A DNA stretch of 30,130 nucleotides from Anthropogastromicrobium sp963652495 (lineage in GTDB: Bacteria; Bacillota; Clostridia; Lachnospirales; Lachnospiraceae), in assembly GCA_963652495.1 (NCBI GenBank), contig CAVJTU010000035.1, positions 1 to 30,130 on the forward strand. The letters run 5' to 3'. The translations under genes were made by a program, and so were the position numbers. This document shows, in pieces, positions 15,413 through 24,349 of this stretch. Position 1 is the first letter of the stretch, and each line of letters opens with the position of its first letter. The notes under the pieces are model-generated. The model was not told the origin of the DNA. It was given only the letters and a program-made list of their open reading frames with translations, and did no database searches.

Positions 15413-16072
15413 ATGGCTGTTCAGGTTTACTACCAATCCATTCACGATATTGTAATCAATGAGCAGTTGCTTTTGACGCTTCAGCCGGGGCGCCAAAAGC
15501 AGCTGCTTTCATTTCGCTTTGAGGCAGATAAAAAGCGCTGTGCAGCTGCCGGACTGCTTCTTTGGGAGCACCTCTATCATCATCACCCGGAGTACTTCAC
15601 GGTATCCTGCAACGCCGCTGGAAAACCGTCGGTGTCCTATCGTACAGCTCCCACTTCAAATTTATCCGGCTTGGATCCATCCGTTTATGCTTCGTCCATT
15701 CCTTTTTTTAATCTCTCTCACAGTGGCGACTTTGTGATGCTTGCGATAAGCGATACACCGGTTGGCTGTGACATTGAGCGCAAACGCAAGGCAATTCTTT
15801 CTCACCATGTATTTCACCCGAAAGAACTCGAACTTCTCCGTTCGCTGCCCGAAGGCAATGCACGAGACTACGAATTTCTTCGTCTATGGACAACCAAAGA
15901 GGCCTTTTTAAAAGCAATTGGAACCGGCATTGACGCAGATGCTGCCACATATGATTTAAGCGAGATAAATTCGATCTGCCTTGCAGATGGCTCTGTCTGG
16001 CAAATTGAGCATCAAACCATCCCCGATTTTCCAGAATATCTTTCATGTATTTGTCATAAGTGCTTGCAATGA
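15413..16072 (+). CDS. Sfp-type 4'-phosphopantetheinyl transferase
   Basis: It transfers phosphopantetheine from CoA to a serine of carrier proteins. Sfp-family motifs are complete: FNLSHSGDFV (residues 99-108), VGCDIE with Mg2+ ligands Asp120 and Glu122, and the LWTTKEAFLKAIG helix (158-170) with Glu163. The 219-residue length is typical of the Sfp type rather than the short AcpS type. The ribosome site GGGAG overlaps the end of the amidase gene, indicating coupling. No polyketide, peptide synthetase or carrier protein gene is in the window, so the partner is unknown. Confidence 0.88.
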   Translation: MAVQVYYQSIHDIVINEQLLLTLQPGRQKQLLSFRFEADKKRCAAAGLLLWEHLYHHHPEYFTVSCNAAGKPSVSYRTAPTSNLSGLDPSVYASSIPFFNLSHSGDFVMLAISDTPVGCDIERKRKAILSHHVFHPKELELLRSLPEGNARDYEFLRLWTTKEAFLKAIGTGIDADAATYDLSEINSICLADGSVWQIEHQTIPDFPEYLSCICHKCLQ

Positions 16073-16138
16073 GAAAGAATATCATTTACACTGAATACGG
16101 CACTGCTGCCACTTAAAAATAAAAGGGGGATGGTTGTT

Positions 16139-17044
16139 ATGACTGCCTACGCACATCTTTTGCTATATTTCTTTTTCTACAGCTTTCTCGGATGGATCTG
16201 GGAATCCTGCTATGTCTCCATCTGCACGCGCAAGCTGACAAACAGAGGATTTCTGACTGGCCCGATGCTTCCGATCTATGGAAGCGGTGCCATCGTCATG
16301 CTATGTGCTACCTACCCGGTGCAATCATCTGATATTGGTGTCTTTTTTCTGGGAATGTTCGCTGCGACACTGCTCGAATATATCACTGGCGTCATCATGG
16401 AAGCGCTCTTTCAGGTCCGCTACTGGGACTACAGCGACAAGAAGTTTAACATTCAGGGACATATCTGCCTAAGCTCCTCGCTGGCATGGGGTGTATTTAC
16501 ACTCCTTTTGATTCGCGTTGTCCACCCATATGTAGTCTCTCTTCTGGAGCAAATTCCGCAGAAGATATGCTTTGGCGCGCTTATCGTAATCACGATCGTA
16601 TTCTCGATTGATTTCGCATCCTCCTTCCATGCTGCCATGGATCTTCGCCAGATTCTCGAATCGCTCACAAACCTCAAAGCCGATGCCGAAAAGCTGCGTG
16701 ATCATTTTACTGCACTGACCGATTCCGTCAGCGAAACATTGCGCGATAAGCTCGGCACGATCAAGAAGCCGGAAAATGCCCGCCTCGAAGAGTTTCAGAC
16801 ATCTTTTACTGAATATCTTGAAAAGCTTTCTGCCCTTGTTCCAAAGGAAAAGATGGCCGATGTCATCCGTCTCAGGGAACGCTTTGCCTATTTAGGTGAA
16901 ATCAAAAGCTCTATCACAAAGCGCATCGACTTTCGTAAAATCATTCTCTTAAAAGGAAATCCGATGTTGACTTCCCGCAAATATGCTGACGCACTGAATA
17001 CCTTGAAAGAGCAGATCGGACTAAATAAGAAAAAAGAAAACTAA
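16139..17044 (+). CDS. CmpB-family (PF06541-like) membrane protein
   Basis: A membrane protein often labelled a putative ABC transporter permease, with no firm function. The N-terminal 160 residues hold about five membrane segments and the family hallmarks FFFYSFLGWIWES, NRGFLTGPMLPIYG and WDYSDKKFNIQGHICL. Residues 175-300 are a charged, helical cytosolic tail. I choose the ATG at 16139 because AGGGGG lies 9 nt upstream; the ATG at 16130 would abut that site. It follows the transferase by 66 nt and may be in the same transcript, ending at a strong terminator. Confidence 0.8.
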   Translation: MTAYAHLLLYFFFYSFLGWIWESCYVSICTRKLTNRGFLTGPMLPIYGSGAIVMLCATYPVQSSDIGVFFLGMFAATLLEYITGVIMEALFQVRYWDYSDKKFNIQGHICLSSSLAWGVFTLLLIRVVHPYVVSLLEQIPQKICFGALIVITIVFSIDFASSFHAAMDLRQILESLTNLKADAEKLRDHFTALTDSVSETLRDKLGTIKKPENARLEEFQTSFTEYLEKLSALVPKEKMADVIRLRERFAYLGEIKSSITKRIDFRKIILLKGNPMLTSRKYADALNTLKEQIGLNKKKEN

Positions 17045-17056
17045 TGTCAAATATCT

Positions 17057-17101
17057 AAAAAAAGATGGTACACAAATAGCAATGTGTTCTATCTTTTTTT
17101 T
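17057..17101. terminator. Bidirectional terminator
   Basis: AAAGATGGTACACA (17061-17074) pairs with TGTGTTCTATCTTT (17083-17096), with one mismatch. T-runs follow on both strands (17094-17101 on plus, 17063-17057 on minus). It serves both the CmpB-family gene and the convergent degV gene. Confidence 0.88.
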
Positions 17102-17143
17102 GAACTATTCTCTTTTATTCCACGGCAGATTTCATTCTGCTTT

Positions 17144-18028
17144 TTATTTACCGATTCTCTTGGGCTTACAGGAACATCCAATTCCAAGACCTCCCGGTCC
17201 GATATGGCATGCTACACCTAGCGACAGATCATCGCACATCACTTCCATTTCCGGGAAGGCCGTGCGAATTTCCTGAACCCAGCTTTCTGTCACCTCTTTT
17301 GGTGCACTCGTTGCCGCCAGCAAATACACCTCGCCTGCCGCATATTCCTCTGCAAAAACGGTTTCTAAGTCGTGCTTCATCGCGTCGATCATCGCATGCT
17401 TTGCCTTAACAAAGCCTCTGCACTTTTGAAATACATCAAGTGAACCGACATCAAACTTTAAGATTGGCTTGATGTTTAATAACCCGCCAATCATCGCAGA
17501 TGTCGCCGACACGCGTCCGCCTTTCTTTAAATATTCAAGCGTCTCAACTGCCACATACACGACCGTCTTTTCTCTGTATTTTTCGAGTGTTTCTTTTACT
17601 TCCTTTGCACTGCAGCCCTGCTCTATTAGTTCGATCGCATCAAGAATACTTCGATGAAGCGGTGTTGCCACACGGCCATTGTCCACAACAAAAACACGCC
17701 CCTCATACTCGTCCTCCTGTGCCAGCATAGAAGCCGTAGAACACGAACCGGACAATCCACTGCTGATCGGTATGTATACGAGTTCATCGTACTGCTTAAG
17801 TGCCTCATCCCACATCTGCATAACAGCCTCCGGGGACGGCTGAGACGTACTGACCTTTGCCTTGCCCTTCATTTTCTCAAAAAACTCAGCCTGCGTCAGA
17901 TTCACATTTTCATAGTAACATTCGTCGTCAATATAAAACGGCATCGGCATCACAAAAATTCCTTTTTCCTGTGCTTCTTTCGGCTTAATGCTGCTATGGC
18001 TGTCAGTCATAATACCAACTGTTTTCAA
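17144..18028 (-). CDS. DegV family fatty-acid-binding protein
   Basis: DegV/FakB-type proteins hold a fatty acid and present it to a FakA kinase for phospholipid synthesis. Motifs are VGIMTDSHSSIKP at the N-terminus, VSTSQPSPEAV, PISSGLSGS around residue 90, KGGRVSATSAMIGGLLNIKPIL, and HIGPGGLGIG at the C-terminus. The likely start is TTG at 18028, seven nt after GAGAGG, giving 294 residues; upstream codons to 18106 lack a ribosome site. It is divergent from the flavoprotein gene. No FakA gene is in the window. Confidence 0.88.
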   Translation of the reverse strand: MKTVGIMTDSHSSIKPKEAQEKGIFVMPMPFYIDDECYYENVNLTQAEFFEKMKGKAKVSTSQPSPEAVMQMWDEALKQYDELVYIPISSGLSGSCSTASMLAQEDEYEGRVFVVDNGRVATPLHRSILDAIELIEQGCSAKEVKETLEKYREKTVVYVAVETLEYLKKGGRVSATSAMIGGLLNIKPILKFDVGSLDVFQKCRGFVKAKHAMIDAMKHDLETVFAEEYAAGEVYLLAATSAPKEVTESWVQEIRTAFPEMEVMCDDLSLGVACHIGPGGLGIGCSCKPKRIGK

Positions 18029-18067
18029 TGTATTTCCTCTCTTTTTCCCATCTGCCTTTTTAAGCGC

Positions 18068-18097
18068 TTGACAGATAATTTGAGCTTGCTTTATAAT
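18068..18097 (+). promoter_or_regulatory. Promoter of the FAD-dependent dehydrogenase gene
   Basis: TTGACA (18068-18073) and TATAAT (18092-18097) are 18 nt apart, both full consensus. The leader is about 110 nt. Confidence 0.85.
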
Positions 18098-18213
18098 AAA
18101 GTGCAATATGAGCGCAACATTTCACTGTGGGCAACAAGCATTCACCCATTGCCTTTATTATATCATCTCCCCCAAGTGAAAGAAAGTCTTTTTGTGCAGA
18201 AACGAGGATTTTT

Positions 18214-19602
18214 ATGAAACATTACGACATTATTATTATCGGTGCCGGTCCCGGCGGTATTTTTTCCGCATATGAGCTGGCTACCAGGCAATCTGATTTA
18301 AAAATTGCTGTTTTTGAGGCAGGAAATCGCCTTGAAAAGAGAAAGTGCCCGATTGATGGCCAGCGCATTACCAAGTGTGTTCACTGCAAAACATGTGCTA
18401 TTATGAACGGTTTCGGCGGTGCCGGTGCATTCTCCGATGGAAAATACAACATCACAAACGAGTTTGGCGGCACCCTCTATGAGTACATCGGCAAAAGAAA
18501 AGCCACTGAATTGATGGAGTATGTTGATGAGATCAACATGGCTTACGGCGGCGAAGGCACCCATTTATATTCCTCTGCAAACTCAAACTTTAAGCGTGTC
18601 TGTTTGCAGCACAATCTTCATCTTCTTGAGGCATCTGTACGCCACCTCGGAACTGATAAGAACTACGAGGTTCTTGGCAATCTTTACAACCTGTTAAAGG
18701 ATAAAGTAGACTTCTACTTCCTGACACCGGTTCACGATGTGAAGCTTTTGGACAATGGAAACTATGAGATCATCACCGATGATGAGACTTATACATGTGA
18801 AAAATGTATCATCTCCGTTGGCCGAAGCGGAAGCAAGTGGATGGAGCAGATCTGCCACAGCCTTGAGATTCCGACAAACTCCAGCCGTGTGGATATCGGT
18901 GTGCGTGTTGAACTGCCAGCCGAGGTATTCTCCCACCTGACCGATGAACTCTACGAGAGCAAGATCGTTTACCAGACCGAGAAATATCAGGATCGTGTTC
19001 GTACCTTCTGTATGAATCCGAAGGGTGCTGTCGTTACTGAGAATACAAACGGCATCATCACCGTAAACGGACACAGCTACGAGAATCCTGCCCTTCACAC
19101 CAAGAATACAAACTTCGCACTGCTTGTCTCCAAGCACTTTACTGAGCCATTTAAAGACAGCAATGAGTATGGCGAGAGCATTGCACGCCTGTCCAACATG
19201 CTCGGCGGCGGTGTTATGGTTCAGCGCTTCGGCGACCTGATCCGTGGTCAGCGAAGTAATCCGAAGCGTATTGCAGAGTCTTTTCTGACTCCGACTCTTG
19301 ATGCCACTCCCGGCGATTTGAGCCTTGTTATGCCAAAGCGTATTCTTGACGGCATCATCGAGATGATCTACGCACTGGACAACATCGCACCTGGTACCGC
19401 AAATGACGATACCCTTCTCTACGGTGTCGAGGTTAAATTCTACAACATGGAGGTTCAGATCGACAATCATCTTGAAACGCGCCACAAGAATCTCTTTGTA
19501 ATCGGTGACGGAAGCGGTGTTACCCATTCCCTGTCCCATGCTTCCGCAAGCGGTATTTATGTTGCCCGTTATCTGCTCGGCGAGAACGAGGCAAACGAAT
19601 AA
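18214..19602 (+). CDS. FAD-dependent dehydrogenase (COG2509 type)
   Basis: A predicted FAD-binding oxidoreductase with unknown substrate. The N-terminal dinucleotide-binding motif GAGPGG (residues 10-15) follows a hydrophobic strand. The family's cysteine group is next (CPIDG, then KCVHCKTC), then GFGGAGAFSDGKYN. The C-terminal FAD-contact region is LFVIGDGSGVTHSLSHASASG. The start at 18214 follows GAGG; codons from 18127 lack a ribosome site. The 462-residue length is typical. It is monocistronic, with a strong promoter and terminator. The four conserved cysteines might bind metal, but that is inference. Confidence 0.85.
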   Translation: MKHYDIIIIGAGPGGIFSAYELATRQSDLKIAVFEAGNRLEKRKCPIDGQRITKCVHCKTCAIMNGFGGAGAFSDGKYNITNEFGGTLYEYIGKRKATELMEYVDEINMAYGGEGTHLYSSANSNFKRVCLQHNLHLLEASVRHLGTDKNYEVLGNLYNLLKDKVDFYFLTPVHDVKLLDNGNYEIITDDETYTCEKCIISVGRSGSKWMEQICHSLEIPTNSSRVDIGVRVELPAEVFSHLTDELYESKIVYQTEKYQDRVRTFCMNPKGAVVTENTNGIITVNGHSYENPALHTKNTNFALLVSKHFTEPFKDSNEYGESIARLSNMLGGGVMVQRFGDLIRGQRSNPKRIAESFLTPTLDATPGDLSLVMPKRILDGIIEMIYALDNIAPGTANDDTLLYGVEVKFYNMEVQIDNHLETRHKNLFVIGDGSGVTHSLSHASASGIYVARYLLGENEANE

Positions 19603-19612
19603 TATACCTTCA

Positions 19613-19660
19613 ATGCCCCACGCTTTTACGGTTATTCCATAAAAGCCGGGGCATTTTTGT
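19613..19660 (+). terminator. Terminator of the dehydrogenase gene
   Basis: TGCCCC and CTTTTA pair with TAAAAG and GGGGCA around a short loop, followed by TTTTTGT. Positions 19661-19851 between it and the repeat hold no gene that I can support. Confidence 0.85.
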
Positions 19661-19851
19661 CGCCGATTTCTTTTTGTATTGCTCAAACCAATCAGTATCG
19701 CTTCATTAGTCAGTCTGCCCTGTCGCCATGTACCTGACAATTCCAAAATTATTCCTGCCAATACAAAATTAAGCATACAAACCTTCGTCTCGCATTTTGC
19801 AGTCTGTTCACTGCTACCATAATCCAAACGAAAGATTGTATGCCTGTTCAA

Positions 19852-19902
19852 CTGTGAAAGCGGACATTCGCAATCCGCTTCGCTGCTTGCCTAATTCGGT
19901 TA
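19852..19902 (-). repeat. 51-nt gene-end repeat, copy 2
   Basis: It is 47 of 51 identical to copy 1 at 3028-3078. On the minus strand it begins with TAACCGAAT only 2 nt after the rsmI stop codon and carries the same AAGCGGA / TCCGCTT hairpin. The sequence beyond it is unrelated to that beyond copy 1, so the shared unit has clear ends. Confidence 0.8.
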
Positions 19903-19904
19903 AA

Positions 19905-20741
19905 CTACTTTAATAATGCCTGATAAATGTCTCTTTTGCTCACGCCGCGGTCCTTTGCGACTTGCTTCATGGCTTCTTTTCGATCCATATCTGCGTACAG
20001 TTCCATATGCTCTTCAATTGTCATTTCTTCCCATGACTGCTGCTTTTGCTTCTTTAAGCTTTCAGCATCCACGCCCTCAATGACCAAAACACACTCGCCT
20101 CTCGGCTCCTCATCATCGCGGTAATGTACCAATGCTCCGTCAAGTGTATCCGCATAGACCGTCTCATGCTTCTTTGTCAACTCACGGCAGATACGCACCC
20201 TGCGAGATCCGAGTGCCTGCACAAGCTCCTCTAACGTCTTGACCAGATGATGCGGTGCCTCATAGAGAATGACTGTCCTCGTTTCATCCTTTAACTCCTC
20301 AAGAATCTGCGCTCGCTGCTTCTTGTCCGCCGGAAGAAAGGCCTCAAAAGCAAACCGTCTCGTGGAAAGTCCTGACATCGTAAGTGCTGTAATACAGGCT
20401 GCCGGTCCCGGAAGCGATGTCACTTTGATTCCGGCTTCGTAGCACTTTTGTACAAGTACCTCGCCCGGATCAGAAATGCCTGGCGTTCCCGCATCGGTAA
20501 TGCAGGCAATATTTTTTCCTTCTGTCATAAGACCAACAAGATAGTCGGCCTTATCGTACTTGTTGTACTCATGATAGCTTGTCATCGGCGTATGAATCTC
20601 GAAATGATTCAATAGCTTTTGGCTGTTTCTGGTATCCTCTGCCGCAATGAGGTCGACTTCCTTCAATGTGCGCAATACACGAAACGTGATGTCTTCAAGA
20701 TTTCCGATCGGTGTTGCACACAGATAAAGCATTCCTGCCAT
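19905..20741 (-). CDS. rsmI: 16S rRNA (cytidine-1402-2'-O)-methyltransferase
   Basis: It methylates the ribose of C1402 in the ribosomal decoding centre using S-adenosylmethionine. Motifs are LYLCATPIGNLEDIT near the N-terminus, AAEDTRNSQKLLNHF, ITDAGTPGISDPG, and GPAACITALTMSGL. The 278-residue length is normal. The C-terminal VAKDRGVSKRDIYQALLK helix is also family-typical. The start follows AAAGGA. It ends the long minus-strand holB block and is 99 nt past the trmN6-like gene. Confidence 0.95.
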   Translation of the reverse strand: MAGMLYLCATPIGNLEDITFRVLRTLKEVDLIAAEDTRNSQKLLNHFEIHTPMTSYHEYNKYDKADYLVGLMTEGKNIACITDAGTPGISDPGEVLVQKCYEAGIKVTSLPGPAACITALTMSGLSTRRFAFEAFLPADKKQRAQILEELKDETRTVILYEAPHHLVKTLEELVQALGSRRVRICRELTKKHETVYADTLDGALVHYRDDEEPRGECVLVIEGVDAESLKKQKQQSWEEMTIEEHMELYADMDRKEAMKQVAKDRGVSKRDIYQALLK

Positions 20742-20819
20742 AAACTTTTCCTTTCTTCTTACACTTTTGCTGCTTTATATTTTCTTGTCTCTTATTGCTT
20801 TTTCATGTAAACATTTTTA

Positions 20820-20841
20820 CTATAATCCATCTATAATCCAT
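20820..20841. repeat. Tandem 11-nt duplication
   Basis: CTATAATCCAT occurs twice in direct succession (20820-20830 and 20831-20841). The second copy touches the stop codon of the trmN6-like gene. It is probably a simple duplication. Confidence 0.6.
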
Positions 20842-21590
20842 CACAATCTTCCGTGAATCCTTTTGATCGAATCGCTCTCCTGCCCGTTTTCATCAAAGAG
20901 AAACAGAGGAGCCTCAACACGAATCTGCGTGTTGCCTCCTCTTATACCCTCAATCAGGACAAGATTTGCCTCCTGTGAGCACTTCGGATGCACCATACAC
21001 AAACGCCTTGGTGACATGCGATACTTCTTCATCAGGCAGATGATATCCCCAAGGCGGTACGGCCGATGCACCATGTACATGCGTCCGCCCGGTACTAACA
21101 CCTGCATGCCTTCACGAATCACATCCTCCAGATTGCATAAAATCTCGTGGCGTGACACCGCCTTACTGTAATCGCCGCCGACAAGCCCGCTTCCGCCTGC
21201 CATATACGGCGGATTGACTGTCACTACATTGAACGTGCTTTTTCCAAACAGTTCCCCCGCCTGCTTCAAATCGCCGCAGACGATTGACACTTTTTCTTCC
21301 AGATGATTGAGTGCCACGCTTCGCGATGCCATCTCGGCGACTTCCTTTTGGATCTCCAGTCCTGTAAAATGCGCTGCCTTTGTCTTTGCCGTCATCAAAA
21401 TCGGAATGACTCCGGTTCCGGTACAAAGATCAAGCACATTTTCCTCTTCCGCGGCTCTTGCAAACCACGAGAGGAGCACCGCATCCACTCCATAGCAGAA
21501 GCGCCCCGGATGCTGAATCAGCATCAGTCCATCGCGCTCCAGATCGTCCAATCGTTCGCCCGACCTAAGTGTTTTTGGCTCACTTATCAT
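20841..21590 (-). CDS. TrmN6-like tRNA adenine N6-methyltransferase (YabB type)
   Basis: A SAM-dependent methyltransferase related to TrmN6/YfiC, which makes m6A37 in tRNA-Val. Visible motifs are the SAM loop LDLCTGTGVIPIL (about residues 53-65), the acidic GLEIQKE, and the catalytic NPPY (about 125-128) of adenine N6-methylases. The HPGRFCYGVDAVLL N-terminus is typical of this subfamily. The start overlaps the ricT stop by 11 nt. In Bacillus the same gene, yabB, lies between yaaT and rsmI. The exact tRNA target is inferred from the family. Confidence 0.85.
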   Translation of the reverse strand: MISEPKTLRSGERLDDLERDGLMLIQHPGRFCYGVDAVLLSWFARAAEEENVLDLCTGTGVIPILMTAKTKAAHFTGLEIQKEVAEMASRSVALNHLEEKVSIVCGDLKQAGELFGKSTFNVVTVNPPYMAGGSGLVGGDYSKAVSRHEILCNLEDVIREGMQVLVPGGRMYMVHRPYRLGDIICLMKKYRMSPRRLCMVHPKCSQEANLVLIEGIRGGNTQIRVEAPLFLFDENGQESDSIKRIHGRL

Positions 21591-22500
21591 TCAGCTTAGA
21601 CCGCCCTTCCCTCTTGTCAAGCTTGTCCAAATTCTCAAGCTCTTTTAATTCCTGATCAGACAGCTGTGCTTTATCTTTTCTTCTGTGAGGGCGGAATTTC
21701 AATTGAGATGCCTTATAATTGCGAATCTCCTTCTCGTCCTTATTCACAGTAACAATGACCTTCACTTCCTGACGAAGCACGCTGACGCTTGAGACCTCGC
21801 CCTTCAGTCCGTCATCTGTTGTCACATAATCGCCGACACCCGGCAGCTTACTGTTTAAATACTCGTAGGTTTCCTCCTCGTTCTTTAAGCAGCACATCAG
21901 TCGTCCACAGACACCGGAAATTTTTACCGGATTCAGGGACAGATTCTGCTCCTTTGCCATCTTTATAGACACAGGTGCAAATTCGGACAGATATGAATTG
22001 CAGCAGAGCGGGCGGCCGCAGCTGCCGATTCCGCCGATGATCTTTGCCTCGTCGCGTACACCGATCTGGCGCAGCTCAATACGCGTGCGAAATACCGATG
22101 CCAGATCCTTTACCAGTTCGCGAAAATCCACTCTTCCATCTGCCGTAAAATAAAAAAGAACCTTGTTGTTGTCAAATGTATACTCTGCATCGATAAGCTT
22201 CATATCCAGTCCATGCTTTGCAATTTTCTCCTGACAGATTTTAAATGCATCCTTTTCCTTTTGTCTGTTTTCATCTGCAATTTTATCGTCCTGAGGGGTG
22301 GCGATGCGAAGCACTGGCTTTAACGGCTGAAATACCTTCTCCTCGTCCATCTCTTTCGTACCGAGTACAACATAACCATATTCCACTCCTCTTGCTGTCT
22401 CTACAATAACGTGCATTCCCGTTGTAATATCCATATCAAGCGGATTAAAATAATACACCTTTCCAGCTTTGCGGAAACGCACACCAATAACCTTTACCAT
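21580..22500 (-). CDS. ricT: PSP1-domain protein RicT/YaaT
   Basis: In Bacillus, RicT works with RicA and RicF in an Fe-S complex that promotes RNase Y mRNA processing and affects sporulation. The conserved core is present: GGIGSCGRPLCC, then AKEQNLSLNP.KISG, then CGRLMCCL, giving the family's cysteine set. A basic C-terminal tail (about residues 268-306) follows. The 306-residue length is slightly above the usual 270-280. It lies between holB and the trmN6-like gene, as in other Firmicutes. RicA and RicF are not in the window. Confidence 0.92.
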   Translation of the reverse strand: MVKVIGVRFRKAGKVYYFNPLDMDITTGMHVIVETARGVEYGYVVLGTKEMDEEKVFQPLKPVLRIATPQDDKIADENRQKEKDAFKICQEKIAKHGLDMKLIDAEYTFDNNKVLFYFTADGRVDFRELVKDLASVFRTRIELRQIGVRDEAKIIGGIGSCGRPLCCNSYLSEFAPVSIKMAKEQNLSLNPVKISGVCGRLMCCLKNEEETYEYLNSKLPGVGDYVTTDDGLKGEVSSVSVLRQEVKVIVTVNKDEKEIRNYKASQLKFRPHRRKDKAQLSDQELKELENLDKLDKREGRSKLNDK

Positions 22501-22518
22501 GATACTCCCAAACCTTTC

Positions 22519-23520
22519 CTATTTCTGGCACTCTCGGATCGTCAGCCACAAAAGTTCCAGTGTCAGCTGGAAATTTACATTTGCGTCCAGTCTGGCTGAC
22601 GCGGTATTGATGGCTTCCAGAATGCGATTGATCTCATTATAACCACACGTCTGGGCAACCTTGCTGATCGCGCGATACTCCTCTGCAAAAATCAGAAGAT
22701 TCGGATCTCTCGTTGCCTTAAAGATCAGAATATCCCGATACCATATTTGCATAAAGCCAAAGCAATCCTTGATGTTCAGCTTATATTCTTCAAGCTTTGC
22801 GATATTCTCTAGAAGTTCCGAAAACGGCATTTTCGAGGCGGTCTTTAATAACAGCATGATCGTCTGAATCATAGAATTAAAATCATCCGACTGCGCTAAT
22901 TTCAAACCCTTTCCGATATTTCCCTGAGAAAACTTCTCAAGCGTTTTTATCTTATCCTCGTCCACGCCGTGTTCTCTCATATACGTTGCAAACGCATCCG
23001 ACTCGACCGGCTTCATATTTAAGACAATGCTTCTTGAGAGGATTGTCTCAAGCATCGACGCGGCATTTGTCGTAAGAAGCAGAATGATGCCGTAAGAGGG
23101 CGGCTCCTCGATTGTTTTTAGGAGGGCGTTCTGCGCCTGCACGGACAATTTCTCAGCCTCGTCCACAATATAAATCTTGTATGGGCTGCTGTATGGCTTG
23201 ATCTGGATATCTCCGATGATCTGCTCTCTGACATCATCCACACCGATTACAGTCGGCTTCTCATGCCTGGGAAAAATCACATCCGGATGATTGCCGCTTA
23301 AAAACTGCGTGCAGGAATGACATACGCCACACGGACGCTTATCCGGCTCTGCCTGACACTCTAATGTCTGCGCAAATGCCTTCACTGCCGTCATCTTTCC
23401 AAGACCTTCCTCACCGCTTATGACATAACAGTGTGATACCTTCCCGGAAGAGATCGCATGTAAAAAATGTTCCTTGATCTGTTCATTTCCGATTAATTCT
23501 GAAAATCCGCCTGTGTGCAT
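22519..23520 (-). CDS. holB: DNA polymerase III subunit delta'
   Basis: A clamp-loader subunit needed to load the sliding clamp during replication. The Walker A-like loop is GEEGLGKMT (residues 36-44). The zinc cysteines are Cys55, Cys64, Cys67 and Cys70 (RPCGVCHSC). DEAEKLSVQAQNALLKTIEE is the family signature, followed by SRS where SRC is usual. I choose the ATG at 23520, ten nt after GGAGG; the form from 23538 starts inside that site. It is 18 nt upstream of ricT. Confidence 0.93.
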   Translation of the reverse strand: MHTGGFSELIGNEQIKEHFLHAISSGKVSHCYVISGEEGLGKMTAVKAFAQTLECQAEPDKRPCGVCHSCTQFLSGNHPDVIFPRHEKPTVIGVDDVREQIIGDIQIKPYSSPYKIYIVDEAEKLSVQAQNALLKTIEEPPSYGIILLLTTNAASMLETILSRSIVLNMKPVESDAFATYMREHGVDEDKIKTLEKFSQGNIGKGLKLAQSDDFNSMIQTIMLLLKTASKMPFSELLENIAKLEEYKLNIKDCFGFMQIWYRDILIFKATRDPNLLIFAEEYRAISKVAQTCGYNEINRILEAINTASARLDANVNFQLTLELLWLTIRECQK

Positions 23521-23613
23521 ATCAAAATCGCCTCCCATCGTATCGATCTATTTGATCCATTTTTCTCTGTATGAACTGCATTTATCATAGCACAACTTTC
23601 AAAAATAGTCTAG

Positions 23614-24195
23614 CTATTGTGTTTTTGTGATATACTTCAGAACCTGTTCAAGACAAACTTCTATATTTTCATTCAAAAAACGCCGCGTAATCCCTGCCGC
23701 CTTCAGATTTTCCTCTGAAAAATCAGCCTGATCTGCGAGAAAACGTCTGCACATCTCCTCATATTTTGCAGTTTTCTGAGTGCGTTCTCTCGCGATTGCA
23801 CGTTCAAGGCGAATTCCATCTTCGACTTCAAGATACACCGGAATCATCGCTTCCTCGCCAAAATAAGTACGCAGCGGCAAATAGGATTCGAGTGTGCCGA
23901 TTGTCATGTACGTTGAGTTTTCATCAAACTGACCATCATCAGCAGTCGCATAGATCCACTCCCCATACACGGTATGATAGACACGCTTTTCGATGATTTT
24001 TCCTTCGTTTTCCATGCGCGCGATCTCCTGAGCGGATACAAAGAAATATTCTCTGCCATTTTCCTCATGATCACGGATCGGTCTTGTTGTATAAAGTATA
24101 ATTTCCTTTGGCGCTGGATTTAGTCTCTCCTTCACCTTTTTATAGATCGTATCCTTGCCAGATGCACTTTTTCCCATAAAGTAGATAATTTTCAT
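23614..24195 (-). CDS. Guanylate kinase-like protein
   Basis: A nucleoside monophosphate kinase-type protein of 193 residues. The P-loop is GKSASGKDT (residues 8-16). The GMP-binding region resembles guanylate kinase: YTTRPIRDHEENGREYFF. A lid-like arginine stretch (AIARERTQK) lies near residue 135. The C-terminal 40 residues differ from standard guanylate kinases. The start follows AAAAAGG. In related genomes this position, just before holB, is held by thymidylate kinase (tmk), so this may be a second, specialised enzyme. Substrate not proven. Confidence 0.75.
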   Translation of the reverse strand: MKIIYFMGKSASGKDTIYKKVKERLNPAPKEIILYTTRPIRDHEENGREYFFVSAQEIARMENEGKIIEKRVYHTVYGEWIYATADDGQFDENSTYMTIGTLESYLPLRTYFGEEAMIPVYLEVEDGIRLERAIARERTQKTAKYEEMCRRFLADQADFSEENLKAAGITRRFLNENIEVCLEQVLKYITKTQ

Positions 24196-24349
24196 ATCTT
24201 TTTTCCTTTTTGTTTTCTTTTTTCGCTGTCCTGTTTCTATAAAGTTTTCATATAGTGTATAACTCCCATGAACAGGATGCTCTTCCTAATTTGATAGCAA
24301 TTTAACTGATAAGACGAATGTTCTTTTCAGACAAATCTTTGCACTGCTG

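Noticed and set aside
18694..19851. A 385-codon open frame on the minus strand
   Set aside because: It is antisense to the FAD-dependent dehydrogenase for most of its length, has no ribosome site at its TTG start, and runs through a well-supported gene. The part at 19603-19851 alone matched no family I know.
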